Origin: Mycobacterium sp.
GTDB taxonomy: Bacteria > Actinomycetota > Actinomycetes > Mycobacteriales > Mycobacteriaceae
Length of the DNA: 47,137 bases
Direction of reading: 5' to 3'
Assembly: GCA_003987775.1 (NCBI GenBank)
Contig: RXJD01000001.1
Span: 1 to 47,137 of the forward strand
In this document: in pieces, positions 17,262-26,703 of the stretch
Numbering within the stretch: position 1 is the stretch's first letter
Layout of the letters: every line of letters starts with the position of its first letter
The notes under the pieces: model-generated
Told to the model about the DNA's origin: nothing
What the model saw: only the letters and a program-made list of their open reading frames with translations
The model's database searches: none
Made by a program: the position numbers and the translations under genes

Positions 17262-17328
17262 CGAGCGGGCGGCCCATCTGCGAGAAGAACCCTCAAGACC
17301 GTTTTGAGAGGGTAAGCCCGCCCGCTCG
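17262..17328 (-). promoter_or_regulatory. Nested inverted repeats in the PE_PGRS 5' region
   Basis: CGAGCGGGCGG (17262-17272) and CCGCCCGCTCG (17318-17328) are perfect 11-bp arms. Inside them ACCCTC and GAGGGT form a second stem around the centre at about 17290-17313. The structure begins 16 bp before the PE_PGRS start codon, so in RNA it would sit close to the ribosome binding site. The rest of 17329-17431 shows nothing notable. Confidence 0.5.
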
Positions 17329-17431
17329 AATCACCGCCCGCCTCGCGACGATCCGATGACACACGTCCCGTGGATTAGGGACTTTGGTCACACCTGGTTG
17401 CGAGCCAACAGGTCGACCCGCAGCAAACAGG

Positions 17432-18256
17432 TCATGGATGCATCACCAGGTACGTCTCGTTGTCTAGGCCGGCGGTCAGCTCGTCGACATCAAACGGGCG
17501 GTCCAACCGAGCGTGCAGCGCCTTGACGTCGACCAACAGGCTGATCTCCGCGGTCTGGCGGGCGAACAGCCGGCCGATCCACGGATAGATCCGCCGCATC
17601 ACCGCCCGCTCGCCGGCGGTGCAGCGTGACGCGCAGTACCCGACATGCCCGATTTCATCGGTCAGGATCTCGCTGTAGAGCAGTTCGATACGAGCTGCCA
17701 CCTCAGGTTCGTCCGCAAACAACTCTGCCCCGGCCCGCCGCAACTCGTCGAACATGACGCAGCCGGCCATCTCCGCGGCTCCGACGAACATGAAGCCGAG
17801 CCGTTGAGGGATGAAGACGCCGGTCTTGACGAACTGCCGCATCACGAAAGGCGGTGGCACGACTTGAAACGCCAGATCGAAGACGTCGAGCGCGTAGGCC
17901 AGCAGCCGGGTGTGGTAGTGCTCCTCGAGTTCGAGGTAGACGTTCTCCGGCGGCAGGTTCTCGTCGCTGTTGCGCCCGTAGGTTTCACCTAGCCCGACGC
18001 CGAAGCGCTCTGCCTGGTTCAGTTTGGCGGTCGCCAGCAGGAACAGCATTTTCCTGTCCAGCCCGGGTTCGGGCCGCCGGCGGCGTAGATTGCGCAGAAA
18101 TGTCGCGCGATCCGCGGGGTGTACGGACCGGACCGGGTTGGCTTCCAGGTCGTGGAAGAACTGCTCGCGGTTCGCGAGCTTTCGGTTGAGCAGGTCGGCT
18201 TCGCCGTCACGCCTGGCCAGGAATTCCCGGTAGCCTTCGATCCCGTTGCGGTTCAT
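17432..18256 (-). CDS. AurF-type diiron oxygenase
   Basis: This 274-residue all-helical protein carries two ExxH motifs of ferritin-like diiron enzymes: E112-H115 in ELEEHYHTR and E201-H204 in TDEIGHVGYC. Further acidic ligands are likely E83, E162 and E196. The pattern and length fit the AurF/p-aminobenzoate N-oxygenase-like family common in actinobacteria, whose members oxidise aromatic amines or act as other O2-dependent oxidases. The substrate here is unknown. Its start overlaps the stop of the TetR gene (ATGA), so the two form an operon in which the regulator comes first. All ligands appear intact. Confidence 0.75.
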   Translation of the reverse strand: MNRNGIEGYREFLARRDGEADLLNRKLANREQFFHDLEANPVRSVHPADRATFLRNLRRRRPEPGLDRKMLFLLATAKLNQAERFGVGLGETYGRNSDENLPPENVYLELEEHYHTRLLAYALDVFDLAFQVVPPPFVMRQFVKTGVFIPQRLGFMFVGAAEMAGCVMFDELRRAGAELFADEPEVAARIELLYSEILTDEIGHVGYCASRCTAGERAVMRRIYPWIGRLFARQTAEISLLVDVKALHARLDRPFDVDELTAGLDNETYLVMHP

Positions 18257-18834
18257 CGCTTCTCCATTCCTTTGACAATTGTTGCCACATAACGGCGTAA
18301 CAGTGCGGCGTCGTGCGCCCCGGTGGCGAGCAGGGCGAAAAGCCCGGTGAGGAAAAAGGTTCCGAGTTCTCCGGGGTCGCCATCCGAACAGACGTCCCCC
18401 GCCTGTTGTGCCCGGCTGATTACGGCGGTCAGAAAATCAAGGAGCGGATGCTGGGCCAGATCGTTATCGGCCGGATGGGTCGAGGCGAAGTGCAGGCCCA
18501 GCATGTCACGGAAAACAACTGTGCCTAACCGGCTTTCGGCGTCCAACACGCGCTGGACCAGTCGCCTGAGCACCGATTCCAGATCGCCCTCGACCGCAGC
18601 GAGTTCGTCGGCGATCCGTGCTTCCTCGTTGCGCTCCAGCTCTACCAGTACGTGCTCCTTGGTGGGGAAATGAAAATAGAACGTGCCACGCACCACCCCC
18701 GCCGCAGCGGCGATGGCACTGACATCGGCGGCGGCCAGCCCCCGGCCCGAAATCTCGGCCAGGGCGGCGTCGAACAATCGCGTCCGCGTCTCGAGTCGCC
18801 GAGCCTCCCTGGCGGACGGCGGAGCGGAAACCAT
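18253..18834 (-). CDS. TetR-family transcriptional regulator
   Basis: This 193-residue protein has an N-terminal TetR helix-turn-helix (about 12-62) with DVSAIAAAAGVVRGTFYFHF and the typical PTKEHVL extension. The C-terminal half is a helical ligand-binding domain. It is translationally coupled to the diiron oxygenase gene by a 4-bp overlap. Two adjacent 12-bp palindromes lie 19-54 bp upstream of its start, between it and the divergent AraC gene, so it probably represses its own operon. The inducer may be the substrate of the oxygenase; that is inference. Confidence 0.88.
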   Translation of the reverse strand: MVSAPPSAREARRLETRTRLFDAALAEISGRGLAAADVSAIAAAAGVVRGTFYFHFPTKEHVLVELERNEEARIADELAAVEGDLESVLRRLVQRVLDAESRLGTVVFRDMLGLHFASTHPADNDLAQHPLLDFLTAVISRAQQAGDVCSDGDPGELGTFFLTGLFALLATGAHDAALLRRYVATIVKGMEKR

Positions 18835-18852
18835 GCGAAGACGCTACGCCTG

Positions 18853-18887
18853 TTCACTGACGGCCGTCAATGACACCTGTCAGTGAA
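18853..18887. promoter_or_regulatory. Tandem palindromic TetR-type operator
   Basis: TGACGGCCGTCA (18858-18869, perfect palindrome) is followed one base later by TGACACCTGTCA (18871-18882, 5-bp arms). Both sit inside a larger inverted repeat, TTCACTGAC (18853-18861) and GTCAGTGAA (18879-18887), with perfect 9-bp arms. The centres are 13 bp apart, which would suit two dimers bound side by side. It lies between the divergent TetR and AraC genes. Confidence 0.75.
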
Positions 18888-18995
18888 GTTTGCGCCGCGG
18901 CAGGTCGCTATGGATTAACACAACGCTTGTTGGATAATGATCTCGTCGGTTCCACACGAAGCCGCGGTAGTGGTCTACGTCGAAAGCCCGCGCAC

Positions 18996-19952
18996 ATGTT
19001 CACTGTCTTGCTCGACACCGCCGACCTCGGCGAAGCCGAGGAGGTCGTCAGCGCCAGCTTCGGGCGTGTCCGGATGGCTGTCGGTGAGCACGGTGTCCCG
19101 ACCAGGAGCCGCATAGAGCGTGCGATGGTCGGATCGGTGAGTGTCGACGTCGCGGATTTCGACTTCACTTTCAGCTACGCCATGGTCCCCCCGGAGCGGA
19201 TCCTGCTCGTCCGGGTGCGGTCGGGCGGCATCGACGCGCGGATCGATCGCGGCGCCTTCGAGGGATTCCGGGCCGGTCAGGTCGGGGCGTTCGGCGCCAT
19301 CGCGGGTGAGTCGCTGATCGGGATGTGTCGCCATGCCAGTACTGACTTGTACTCGGTCGACCGGGCCCTGCTCAGCCATGTGGCTGCGGATTCGCCGGAT
19401 TCTGAGGACCACGTGCGGCTCACCGGTTCGGTGCCGATATTCCCGGCTGCCGGCGCGCAGTTGGTGGCCGCCCTGGACCACGTGCGCGCAACGGTGGCTA
19501 CAGACTCTGATGCGGAACGTAATCCGCTCGTCGTGGGGACGGCGCAGCGCTACATCGCGGCCAGCATGCTGGCCACGTTTCCGAACACCGCGGTGCTGGA
19601 ACCGATCGCTGCGGACCGGCGCGACAGCACTCCCGTCTTATTACGCCGTGCCATCGCCTTCATCGAGGAAAACGCGGACACCGACATCTCGCTCGCCGAC
19701 ATCGCGGGGGCTGTCTATGTCACACCGCGCGCGCTGCAGTACATGTTCCGCAAGCACCGCGACTGCACGCCGATGGAATACGTCCGCCGCGTCCGGCTGC
19801 ATCAGGCTCATCTCGACCTCGTCACCGGCGACCAGGCGACGGCGACCGTAGGTGGCGTCGCCCGTCGTTGGGGATTCGGCCACCTGGGTCGCTTCGCCGT
19901 CTATTATCGGCAGCACTACGGCCAGAGTCCGCACGTCACGCTTCGCGGCTAG
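18996..19952 (+). CDS. AraC-family transcriptional regulator
   Basis: The C-terminal ~100 residues form the two AraC helix-turn-helix motifs (ISLADIAGAVYVTPRALQYM and the second in VARRWGFGHLGRFAVYYRQ). The N-terminal domain resembles AraC-binding-like sensor domains (MFTVLLDTADLGEAEEVVSA). I set the start at the ATG at 18996 (318 residues). The longer in-frame ATG at 18870 would place 42 unlike residues inside the TetR operator. The ribosome binding site at 18996 is weak, so the start is uncertain. Target genes are not shown; the divergent TetR-diiron oxygenase operon or the downstream gene are candidates. Confidence 0.82.
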   Translation: MFTVLLDTADLGEAEEVVSASFGRVRMAVGEHGVPTRSRIERAMVGSVSVDVADFDFTFSYAMVPPERILLVRVRSGGIDARIDRGAFEGFRAGQVGAFGAIAGESLIGMCRHASTDLYSVDRALLSHVAADSPDSEDHVRLTGSVPIFPAAGAQLVAALDHVRATVATDSDAERNPLVVGTAQRYIAASMLATFPNTAVLEPIAADRRDSTPVLLRRAIAFIEENADTDISLADIAGAVYVTPRALQYMFRKHRDCTPMEYVRRVRLHQAHLDLVTGDQATATVGGVARRWGFGHLGRFAVYYRQHYGQSPHVTLRG

Positions 19953-20004
19953 GCGGCATCCCCTGCCGATTTGAGAAGACAGCGCAAGGGGTACAAGGGT
20001 TGCG

Positions 20005-21948
20005 ATGAGTACCGATCCTGACGTCGGCCGCCCCTGTGGTGACGACGAGACGGTGCGTGCAACCTTCGACGGCCTGCCGGTGATCGCGTGCGCGCTGGCC
20101 GGGCCGCAGCTGCGGCTGGTGGCCTGCAACGCCGCGCACCGCGCCTTCTACCCGAACGCGCTATTGGGCGTGGCAGCCGACGATTTCGGGCCCGAGCTGC
20201 GTGAGCAAGGCATCCTGGACATGTACGACCGGGTCTATCAGACCGGGGAACCACTGCACGTCGCCGAGGTGCGTGTCCAGGTCGATCTGGACGGCAGCGG
20301 GGTCCGGGAGCGGTTCGTCAACATCACCGCGGTCGCCCAACGCGATTCGCGCGGGGAGATCACAGGTGTCGTGATCGTCGGCGCCGACACCACCGAGTCG
20401 GTACAGGCTCGGCTGGCGGCGGAAGAACGGGCCCGGGAGATGGCGGGCCGTTACCAGTCGGCGCGTGCTGCCGCCGGCGTCATGCAGCGGGTGTTGCTGT
20501 CGCCGAGCGTGCCGGTGTTGCCGGGCGCTGAGATCGCCGCCGCCTACCTGGTGGCGACCCAGGACACAGCGGCCGGCGGCGACTGGTTCGACGCCCTCAC
20601 CGACCCCGGCGGGCGACTGCTGCTGGTCGTCGGCGACGTGGTCGGGCACGGCGTGCAAGCGGCGGCGGTCATGGCACAGCTGCGTACCGCGGTGCGAATG
20701 CAATTCCACAGTGGCGCGGGCATTCTCGATAGCCTCGCGGCAGTGGACCGGTTTGTCGCGGAGATACCGGGGGCAAAGTCGGCCACCCTGTGCGTCGGCC
20801 GGTTGGACACGGCGACAGGGGAATTCGAATACTGCACCGCCGGGCATCCGCCGCCGCTCGTCATTCCCGCGCGCGGCAAGGCGCAGTATCTGCAAAGCAC
20901 CGGATCGGGCCCCCTGGGCGGCGGGCGGGGTTTCGGCACCCGGAAGGCCACCCTGGCGGTCGGCGACCTGGTCATGCTCTACAGCGACGGAATCATCGAA
21001 CGGCCGGGTCGCGATCTTGCCGCCAGTGCCGCGGAAGTGGCCGAGGTGACGGCGCGCGTCGCGAGCGGGAAGCCGTTTCCGCTCGACCCTGCCGAGACGC
21101 CCGTGGACAGACTGTGTTCACACGCGGTCGAGTTGCTGGTGCGAACCACCGGCTACAGCGACGACATCACGCTGCTGGCCGCCCAGCGCCGCACACCGCC
21201 GCCGGCATTGCACATCGAAAGCCGGGCCGATGAGACCGCCGAGCGCACCGTCCGGGCCTCGCTGCGTCAGTGGCTGGCGGGGATGGGCGCCGATGCCGGC
21301 AACACCCAGTCCCTGGTGCACGCCGTCAGTGAACTGGTCGCCAACGTGGCCGAACACGCCTACGACTCAGCATCGCCGGGTGACTTCTCCATCGATGCGG
21401 AACTCGACTTCGGTGGCCGGGTGCGCGTCGTGGTGGCCGATTCCGGCACCTGGAAGGATGCGGAGAGCGGTGCCCACCGGGGCCGTGGTCTGGCGATTGC
21501 GCGAGCGGCCGTGCCTGACACGATCGTCACGCACAGCGGTGACGGCACCACCGCCACCGCCACCCACATCCTGACGCGGCAATCGGTCTACACCGAGCTG
21601 GCCGTGCCCGCCCCACGGGTCAGCGCGCCCACGACGTTCGACGTCGGCACCTCCGAGGACGGCTACATCGTCGTCGTGGGTGACGTCGACACGCTCGCCG
21701 CCCCCGAACTGAGGGAGGTCCTCTCGGTGCGCAGCCGGGCCGGCACCAGATCTATCCAGGTGGATCTGAGTGCGGTCACCCACCTCGGCTCCGCCGCCGT
21801 CAGCGTGCTCGCCGACGCGTGCGATCTTGCCGACCGGCAACGCACGACGTGCACCCTGGTAGCGGTTCCGGGTGGTGTCGCACACGACATCCTCGCCATG
21901 GTGGGCCTGCCGGCGACGCACGAACCGGCAGACTCGCAGCTACTCTGA
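20005..21948 (+). CDS. PAS-SpoIIE phosphatase-HATPase-STAS fusion (Rv1364c-like sigma regulator)
   Basis: This 647-residue protein joins a whole partner-switching module. A PAS sensor (about 12-130) comes first. A PP2C/SpoIIE phosphatase (about 165-395) has metal ligands in GGDWFDA, GDVVGHG, YSDGIIE and GYSDDITLL. A GHKL anti-sigma kinase domain (about 400-525) has ELVANVAEHAYD and GRGLAIA. A STAS anti-anti-sigma domain (about 545-640) has phospho-acceptor candidate S596 in THLGSAAV. Order and length match Rv1364c, which regulates SigF-type control in M. tuberculosis. All four domains look functional. Its 3' end overlaps the convergent gene by 9 bp. Confidence 0.92.
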   Translation: MSTDPDVGRPCGDDETVRATFDGLPVIACALAGPQLRLVACNAAHRAFYPNALLGVAADDFGPELREQGILDMYDRVYQTGEPLHVAEVRVQVDLDGSGVRERFVNITAVAQRDSRGEITGVVIVGADTTESVQARLAAEERAREMAGRYQSARAAAGVMQRVLLSPSVPVLPGAEIAAAYLVATQDTAAGGDWFDALTDPGGRLLLVVGDVVGHGVQAAAVMAQLRTAVRMQFHSGAGILDSLAAVDRFVAEIPGAKSATLCVGRLDTATGEFEYCTAGHPPPLVIPARGKAQYLQSTGSGPLGGGRGFGTRKATLAVGDLVMLYSDGIIERPGRDLAASAAEVAEVTARVASGKPFPLDPAETPVDRLCSHAVELLVRTTGYSDDITLLAAQRRTPPPALHIESRADETAERTVRASLRQWLAGMGADAGNTQSLVHAVSELVANVAEHAYDSASPGDFSIDAELDFGGRVRVVVADSGTWKDAESGAHRGRGLAIARAAVPDTIVTHSGDGTTATATHILTRQSVYTELAVPAPRVSAPTTFDVGTSEDGYIVVVGDVDTLAAPELREVLSVRSRAGTRSIQVDLSAVTHLGSAAVSVLADACDLADRQRTTCTLVAVPGGVAHDILAMVGLPATHEPADSQLL

Positions 21949-22482
21949 TTCGAGTGAAAACAATTCTGGCGCAATGGATTTAGTGCGATAGGTGCGCGTG
22001 CCCGAGGACACGGTCAGCACGATGCGCGGCGGTGGGTCCTCCGAACCCGCGGCGTTGTTGGCGGCACTGGCGAACCGTTGCGCATGCCGCAACTCGGTGA
22101 GGAAGACCGCATTGCCCTGCGGCGGAATCTCGTGGGGGACGTCGGCGCCGGCGATCGGCTTCTCGACCGGCACCAGCGAGGTGCCGTCGGGATCGGTGCG
22201 GATGGCCCAGCCCGCGACGTGGAACGGGCTCCTGCCGGCGTTGACCACCTTCACGCCGATGATCAGCGGAACGTCCTCGAGGTGGTCGGCGACAGCGGCC
22301 AGCGACTCGCGCACGTCGGAACTCGCGTCGTTGGTCACCAGCCCGTCAGGCGTGAGCCGCCCGATCACCGGCCTGAGCTTCGGGCGGGGTCGCTGATTGC
22401 GGTAGCCGATCAGTTGCCAGCCCAGCGACACCACGGCGAGCACGGTGGCGACCACGCCGAGAACGAACCCCGCGACGCTCAT
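21940..22482 (-). CDS. Small membrane-anchored protein of unknown function
   Basis: This 180-residue protein starts at the ATG at 22482, which has GGAG six bases upstream, giving MSVAGFVLGVVATVLAVVSL as a membrane anchor. The rest (about 35-180) is a soluble, β-rich domain containing VKVVNAGRSPFHVAGWAIRTD and a Gly-Thr-rich end. It resembles hypothetical membrane proteins common in actinobacteria; I do not recognise a named family. Its 3' end overlaps the convergent phosphatase gene by 9 bp. It is divergent from the DUF4239 gene. Confidence 0.7.
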   Translation of the reverse strand: MSVAGFVLGVVATVLAVVSLGWQLIGYRNQRPRPKLRPVIGRLTPDGLVTNDASSDVRESLAAVADHLEDVPLIIGVKVVNAGRSPFHVAGWAIRTDPDGTSLVPVEKPIAGADVPHEIPPQGNAVFLTELRHAQRFASAANNAAGSEDPPPRIVLTVSSGTRTYRTKSIAPELFSLESE

Positions 22483-22556
22483 TGCGCACTCCAGAAATCG
22501 GCCACGGGTCAACGCTACTGGTTAGAGTCGGTGCGTTGGGGGAAGGAGTGGGGCGA

Positions 22557-23348
22557 GTGAGTAGTTGGATCGTCGCCAATGTTCCATCGTGGCTGCTGCT
22601 GATCGTGCTGGTCATCTGCATCGCCGGCGGTGCGGTGCTGGCCCGCAAACTCGTCCGCCGCAAGTACCCGCAGCTCGCCGACGGCGATCACAACGACGCC
22701 ACGCGGTTCGCGTACGGCGTCGTCGGCTTCGTCTACGCGTTCTTCATCGGGTTCGTCGTCTCCGGCATGTGGAGCCAGATCAATACCGAGGACGGCCAGG
22801 CGCGCGACGAGGGCACCGCCGGAATTCAGCTGGCCAGGGACCTTACGGCGTTCGACGGGCCGGACGCCGATCGAATCAGACAAGCGTTGCTGGACTACGA
22901 GCGCGCCGCGCTGACCGAGTGGCCATTGGCGGTCCGTGGTTACGAATACCCACCGGCCGACAAGGCGCTACAGCGCGTCTACCTCGCATACCAACAGGTG
23001 CAGCCGCACAACGACAACCAGAAATCCTTCCTGGCAACATCTTTCGGAACCCTCGACAAGATGAGTAAGGCGCGCACGGAGCGGGTGATGCAGGCGCAGA
23101 CCAACACGGGGCCGTCATTCGCGCTATGGACGGTGATCCTGCTGACCAGCGGGCTGGTGCTCAGTTGCGCGATCATCTACGGCGTCGAGCACCCGCGAAT
23201 CCACAGCGTGATGGTCGCGACCGTGGGTGTGCTGGTGGCCGTGAACCTGTTCCTCGTCCTCGAGCTCTCGCACCCCTTCCTGGGGGAGATGGCGACCTCA
23301 CCGGACCCGCTGCGCGACGTGATCACCGTCCTGACAGCGTCGAACTAG
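22557..23348 (+). CDS. DUF4239-like membrane protein
   Basis: This 263-residue protein has four hydrophobic segments. Two are near the N-terminus (about 8-28 and 52-72; NVPSWLLLIVLVICIAGGAV, GVVGFVYAFFIGFVVSGMW). Two are near the C-terminus (about 183-205 and 215-235). A cytoplasmic or periplasmic helical domain lies between them. The pattern fits the DUF4239 (bestrophin-like) family; an ion-transport role is only suggested by the family. I chose the GTG at 22557, which has GGAAGGAG eight bases upstream. The longer in-frame ATG at 22482 would overlap the divergent gene. Confidence 0.78.
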   Translation: MSSWIVANVPSWLLLIVLVICIAGGAVLARKLVRRKYPQLADGDHNDATRFAYGVVGFVYAFFIGFVVSGMWSQINTEDGQARDEGTAGIQLARDLTAFDGPDADRIRQALLDYERAALTEWPLAVRGYEYPPADKALQRVYLAYQQVQPHNDNQKSFLATSFGTLDKMSKARTERVMQAQTNTGPSFALWTVILLTSGLVLSCAIIYGVEHPRIHSVMVATVGVLVAVNLFLVLELSHPFLGEMATSPDPLRDVITVLTASN

Positions 23349-23430
23349 ACTGTGCGGCGCGCCGCCTGATGAAGTTTTACCAAGTACTGGTCCGGTTGTT
23401 CGATGTCTGCGAGGCTGCTGCGTCCTAGCG

Positions 23431-24177
23431 TCAGGCCGGTTTGGTCGCCGTGACGAACTGCAGCGCCCGCTGCGTCTGCTGTTCGACGTCGGTCAAGCCA
23501 GCCTCGCTGAACAGATCGACGAAGGCGTCCTTGTCGAACATGGTCAGTCCGATCAGGCGTGCGGTCGTGTTCAGCGCGAGGTTGATCGGCGGCGGCTGGC
23601 CGGCGTAACTGGTCAGAATGGCGATGCGACCACCGGGCCGTAGTACCCGGATCATCTCGCGAGCCACCCGGAACGGTTCGGGTATCAGATACAGCGCGCC
23701 GAAACAGCACACCGCGTCGAAGGTTTCGTCGCCGAACGGCAAGTCGCGTGCGTCGCCGCGGACATAGCAGGTCCGTGGCCCGTTGTTGTCCTGCACGGCC
23801 CGGGTCAGCATCGGTTCGGAGATGTCAAAGCCCACCGCGAGGCTTCCGGTGGACAGCTGAGCGGCCAAAGGTGCGGTGAAATTGCCTGGCCCGCAGGCCA
23901 CGTCGAGCAGCCGCGTGGCGCTGCGCAGGTGCAGCGCCGAGGCCGCGCGGCGCTCCTCGGCCTGGGTGGTGACGCCGCTGGCCAGGTAGAAGGACGTTGG
24001 CCGCCACAGCCCTTCGTAGACCGCCGCGACGAACGGGCTGTTCATGGCGCGCTGCGCAAACGTCGGGACCGGGGCGGCCGTCGACTCGCCCAGCACGTCG
24101 AGGTAGCCGTGCCGCAGCGTGGCGGGCCTGCTGAGCAGACTTCGGGTCAGTTCGACCCGGTCCTGGTTATCGATCAT
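23431..24177 (-). CDS. Class I SAM-dependent methyltransferase
   Basis: This 248-residue protein has the Rossmann methyltransferase motifs. Motif I is RLLDVACGPGNFTAPLA, then FDISEPML, DARDLPFGDETFDAVCCFG and a post-motif VLRPGGRIAILT. It fits the Methyltransf_11/ubiE-like group. The substrate is unknown. It ends 83 bp from the DUF4239 gene (convergent); that gap holds a 12-bp GC palindrome at 23354-23365 but no clear terminator. The ATG at 24177 is the first in frame; nothing is seen in 24178-24322 apart from the approach to the next gene. Confidence 0.88.
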   Translation of the reverse strand: MIDNQDRVELTRSLLSRPATLRHGYLDVLGESTAAPVPTFAQRAMNSPFVAAVYEGLWRPTSFYLASGVTTQAEERRAASALHLRSATRLLDVACGPGNFTAPLAAQLSTGSLAVGFDISEPMLTRAVQDNNGPRTCYVRGDARDLPFGDETFDAVCCFGALYLIPEPFRVAREMIRVLRPGGRIAILTSYAGQPPPINLALNTTARLIGLTMFDKDAFVDLFSEAGLTDVEQQTQRALQFVTATKPA

Positions 24178-24283
24178 TTCTGGTCCATTTCGGGAGGCTC
24201 ACGTCTTGCCGGCGACCTGCTGCCAGGCTAATGCGAGCGCCTGCGGACTCCTTGCAGGGGCGGTGGCTGACGCCATAACCTGA

Positions 24284-25318
<1,035 letters not shown>

Positions 25319-25355
25319 TCACCGTGGCAGCCGCCCCGGCGTGATATGAACGGGC

Positions 25356-26021
25356 ATGCGGCCGTTCTGGTTTGGCCCGTTGCCGGTCCTGATGCTGGCG
25401 GGCTGCGCGGCCTCGCCCGCGCCCGCTCCGTCGGTGACCTCGCCGACTCCGACCGTGCACGCTGCGGGGATCACGCCCGGCAACATCCGCCGCGTGGGGC
25501 GTGAGCTGCCGGCCGGTTACGAGGTGTCCAACATCGCCCGCGCCCCGTCGCCACGCGCCATCTGGGGTCTGGGCGACCACGCGGCGGCCAGCCCTCCGGA
25601 GTGCCTCCCGCTGGCCGAACTCGCGGCCGGCCGCGATCAGCCCGCCCAGGGTGTCTCCGGATCGGGGCCGGGCGGAATCGTCGACGCGGTCGTGGTGGCC
25701 GCACCGGCGGCACTGCCGCGCGACGTCGTGGCCGCCTGCGGGCACTGGGACCTGACCGCCGGGCGCACCGTGGTGAGTGTGGGGCTCATCGATGCCCCCC
25801 AGGTGGAGGGCGCGACAACCCTCGGCATGCTTGCGGACATCCGGGCGGCCGTCGAGTCTGGTAGCGAAATCGATTCACGGGCATACACATTCATCGCCTA
25901 CCTGGGCGACTACTACGCCTTCACCACGCTCACCACCGATCCCGGATCGATGCTGCCACCGCTGCCGCCGCAGTTCGCGGCCGATCTCCTGGTCAAAACG
26001 GTCTCGACGCTGCGCGGCTGA
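25356..26021 (+). CDS. Probable lipoprotein, DUF5642-like (copy 1)
   Basis: This 221-residue protein has a short signal peptide ending in the lipobox LAGC (Cys at about residue 18), then a Pro/Ala-rich linker. A mature domain of about 180 residues contains NIRRVGRELPAGYEV and ends DLLVKTVSTLRG. It resembles the next gene in its C-terminal half, so the two look like an old tandem duplication. The family is known only as hypothetical mycobacterial lipoproteins. It follows the acetyltransferase by 37 bp in the position of Rv0999. Confidence 0.75.
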   Translation: MRPFWFGPLPVLMLAGCAASPAPAPSVTSPTPTVHAAGITPGNIRRVGRELPAGYEVSNIARAPSPRAIWGLGDHAAASPPECLPLAELAAGRDQPAQGVSGSGPGGIVDAVVVAAPAALPRDVVAACGHWDLTAGRTVVSVGLIDAPQVEGATTLGMLADIRAAVESGSEIDSRAYTFIAYLGDYYAFTTLTTDPGSMLPPLPPQFAADLLVKTVSTLRG

Positions 26022-26043
26022 ACGGTTGGGTAGATTGGCCACG

Positions 26044-26703
26044 ATGTTGAAGCTGATGCTCGCACTCGGATCGGTGTGCCTGCTCGTCGGCTGCTCCCCG
26101 GGAGCCGATCCCGGGCGCTCCACCAAGGGCGACATCGCCAGAATCACCGACCTCAAGTCGAGCTTCGGGCCGGAATTCAAGGTCACCGACATCACCCCGC
26201 GCGCGATCGACCCGCAGTTCTTCGCGTCCCGCAAGCTGCCTGACGGGCTCACCTTCGACCCCGCGAACTGCGCCAAGGCGGCCGTCGGCCCCGAAATGCC
26301 GGCCGGGGTCGAAGGCAACATGGCCGCCATCTCCGCCGAGGGCAACGGCAACCGCTTCGTGGCTCTCGCCGTCGAGACTTCCAAGCCGCTACCGCTCACC
26401 GACCCCGGCAAAGACTGCGCCAAAGTCGGGTTTTCCGGCGCCCAGCTGCGCGGTGCCATCGAGGTCGTCGATGCCCCGAAGATCGACGGCGTCCACACTC
26501 AGGCCGTGCACCGGGTGCTGCAGGCGCTGGTCGAGGGGGCGCCGCGCACCGGGGAGCTCTACGACTATTCCGCCCAATTCGGCGACTACCAGGTGATCGT
26601 GATCGCCAACCCGCTGGTGGTGCCCGGACAGCCGGTGGCCAAGGTTGATACCCAGCGGGCGCGTGATCTGCTGGTCAAGGCGGTCAGTGCGGTCCGCGGC
26701 TAG
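26044..26703 (+). CDS. Probable lipoprotein, DUF5642-like (copy 2)
   Basis: This 219-residue protein begins MLKLMLALGSVCLLVGCSPG, a lipoprotein signal with lipobox LVGC. The mature domain shows DIARITDLKSSFGPEFKVTD and IEVVDAPKIDGVHT, and ends ARDLLVKAVSAVRG, close to the end of copy 1. I chose the ATG at 26044 because it puts the signal peptide at the N-terminus, 22 bp after copy 1. Its stop codon overlaps the convergent alkB gene by four bases. The function is unknown. Confidence 0.78.
   Translation: MLKLMLALGSVCLLVGCSPGADPGRSTKGDIARITDLKSSFGPEFKVTDITPRAIDPQFFASRKLPDGLTFDPANCAKAAVGPEMPAGVEGNMAAISAEGNGNRFVALAVETSKPLPLTDPGKDCAKVGFSGAQLRGAIEVVDAPKIDGVHTQAVHRVLQALVEGAPRTGELYDYSAQFGDYQVIVIANPLVVPGQPVAKVDTQRARDLLVKAVSAVRG

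Noticed and set aside
23354-23365. GCGGCGCGCCGC palindrome as a regulatory site.
   Set aside because: Short GC palindromes are expected often at this base composition and nothing around it supports a role.
13699-24177. A prophage or integrative element inserted at tRNA-Ala.
   Set aside because: No integrase, excisionase or phage gene and no obvious second attachment site were seen; only a weak 39-codon relic.
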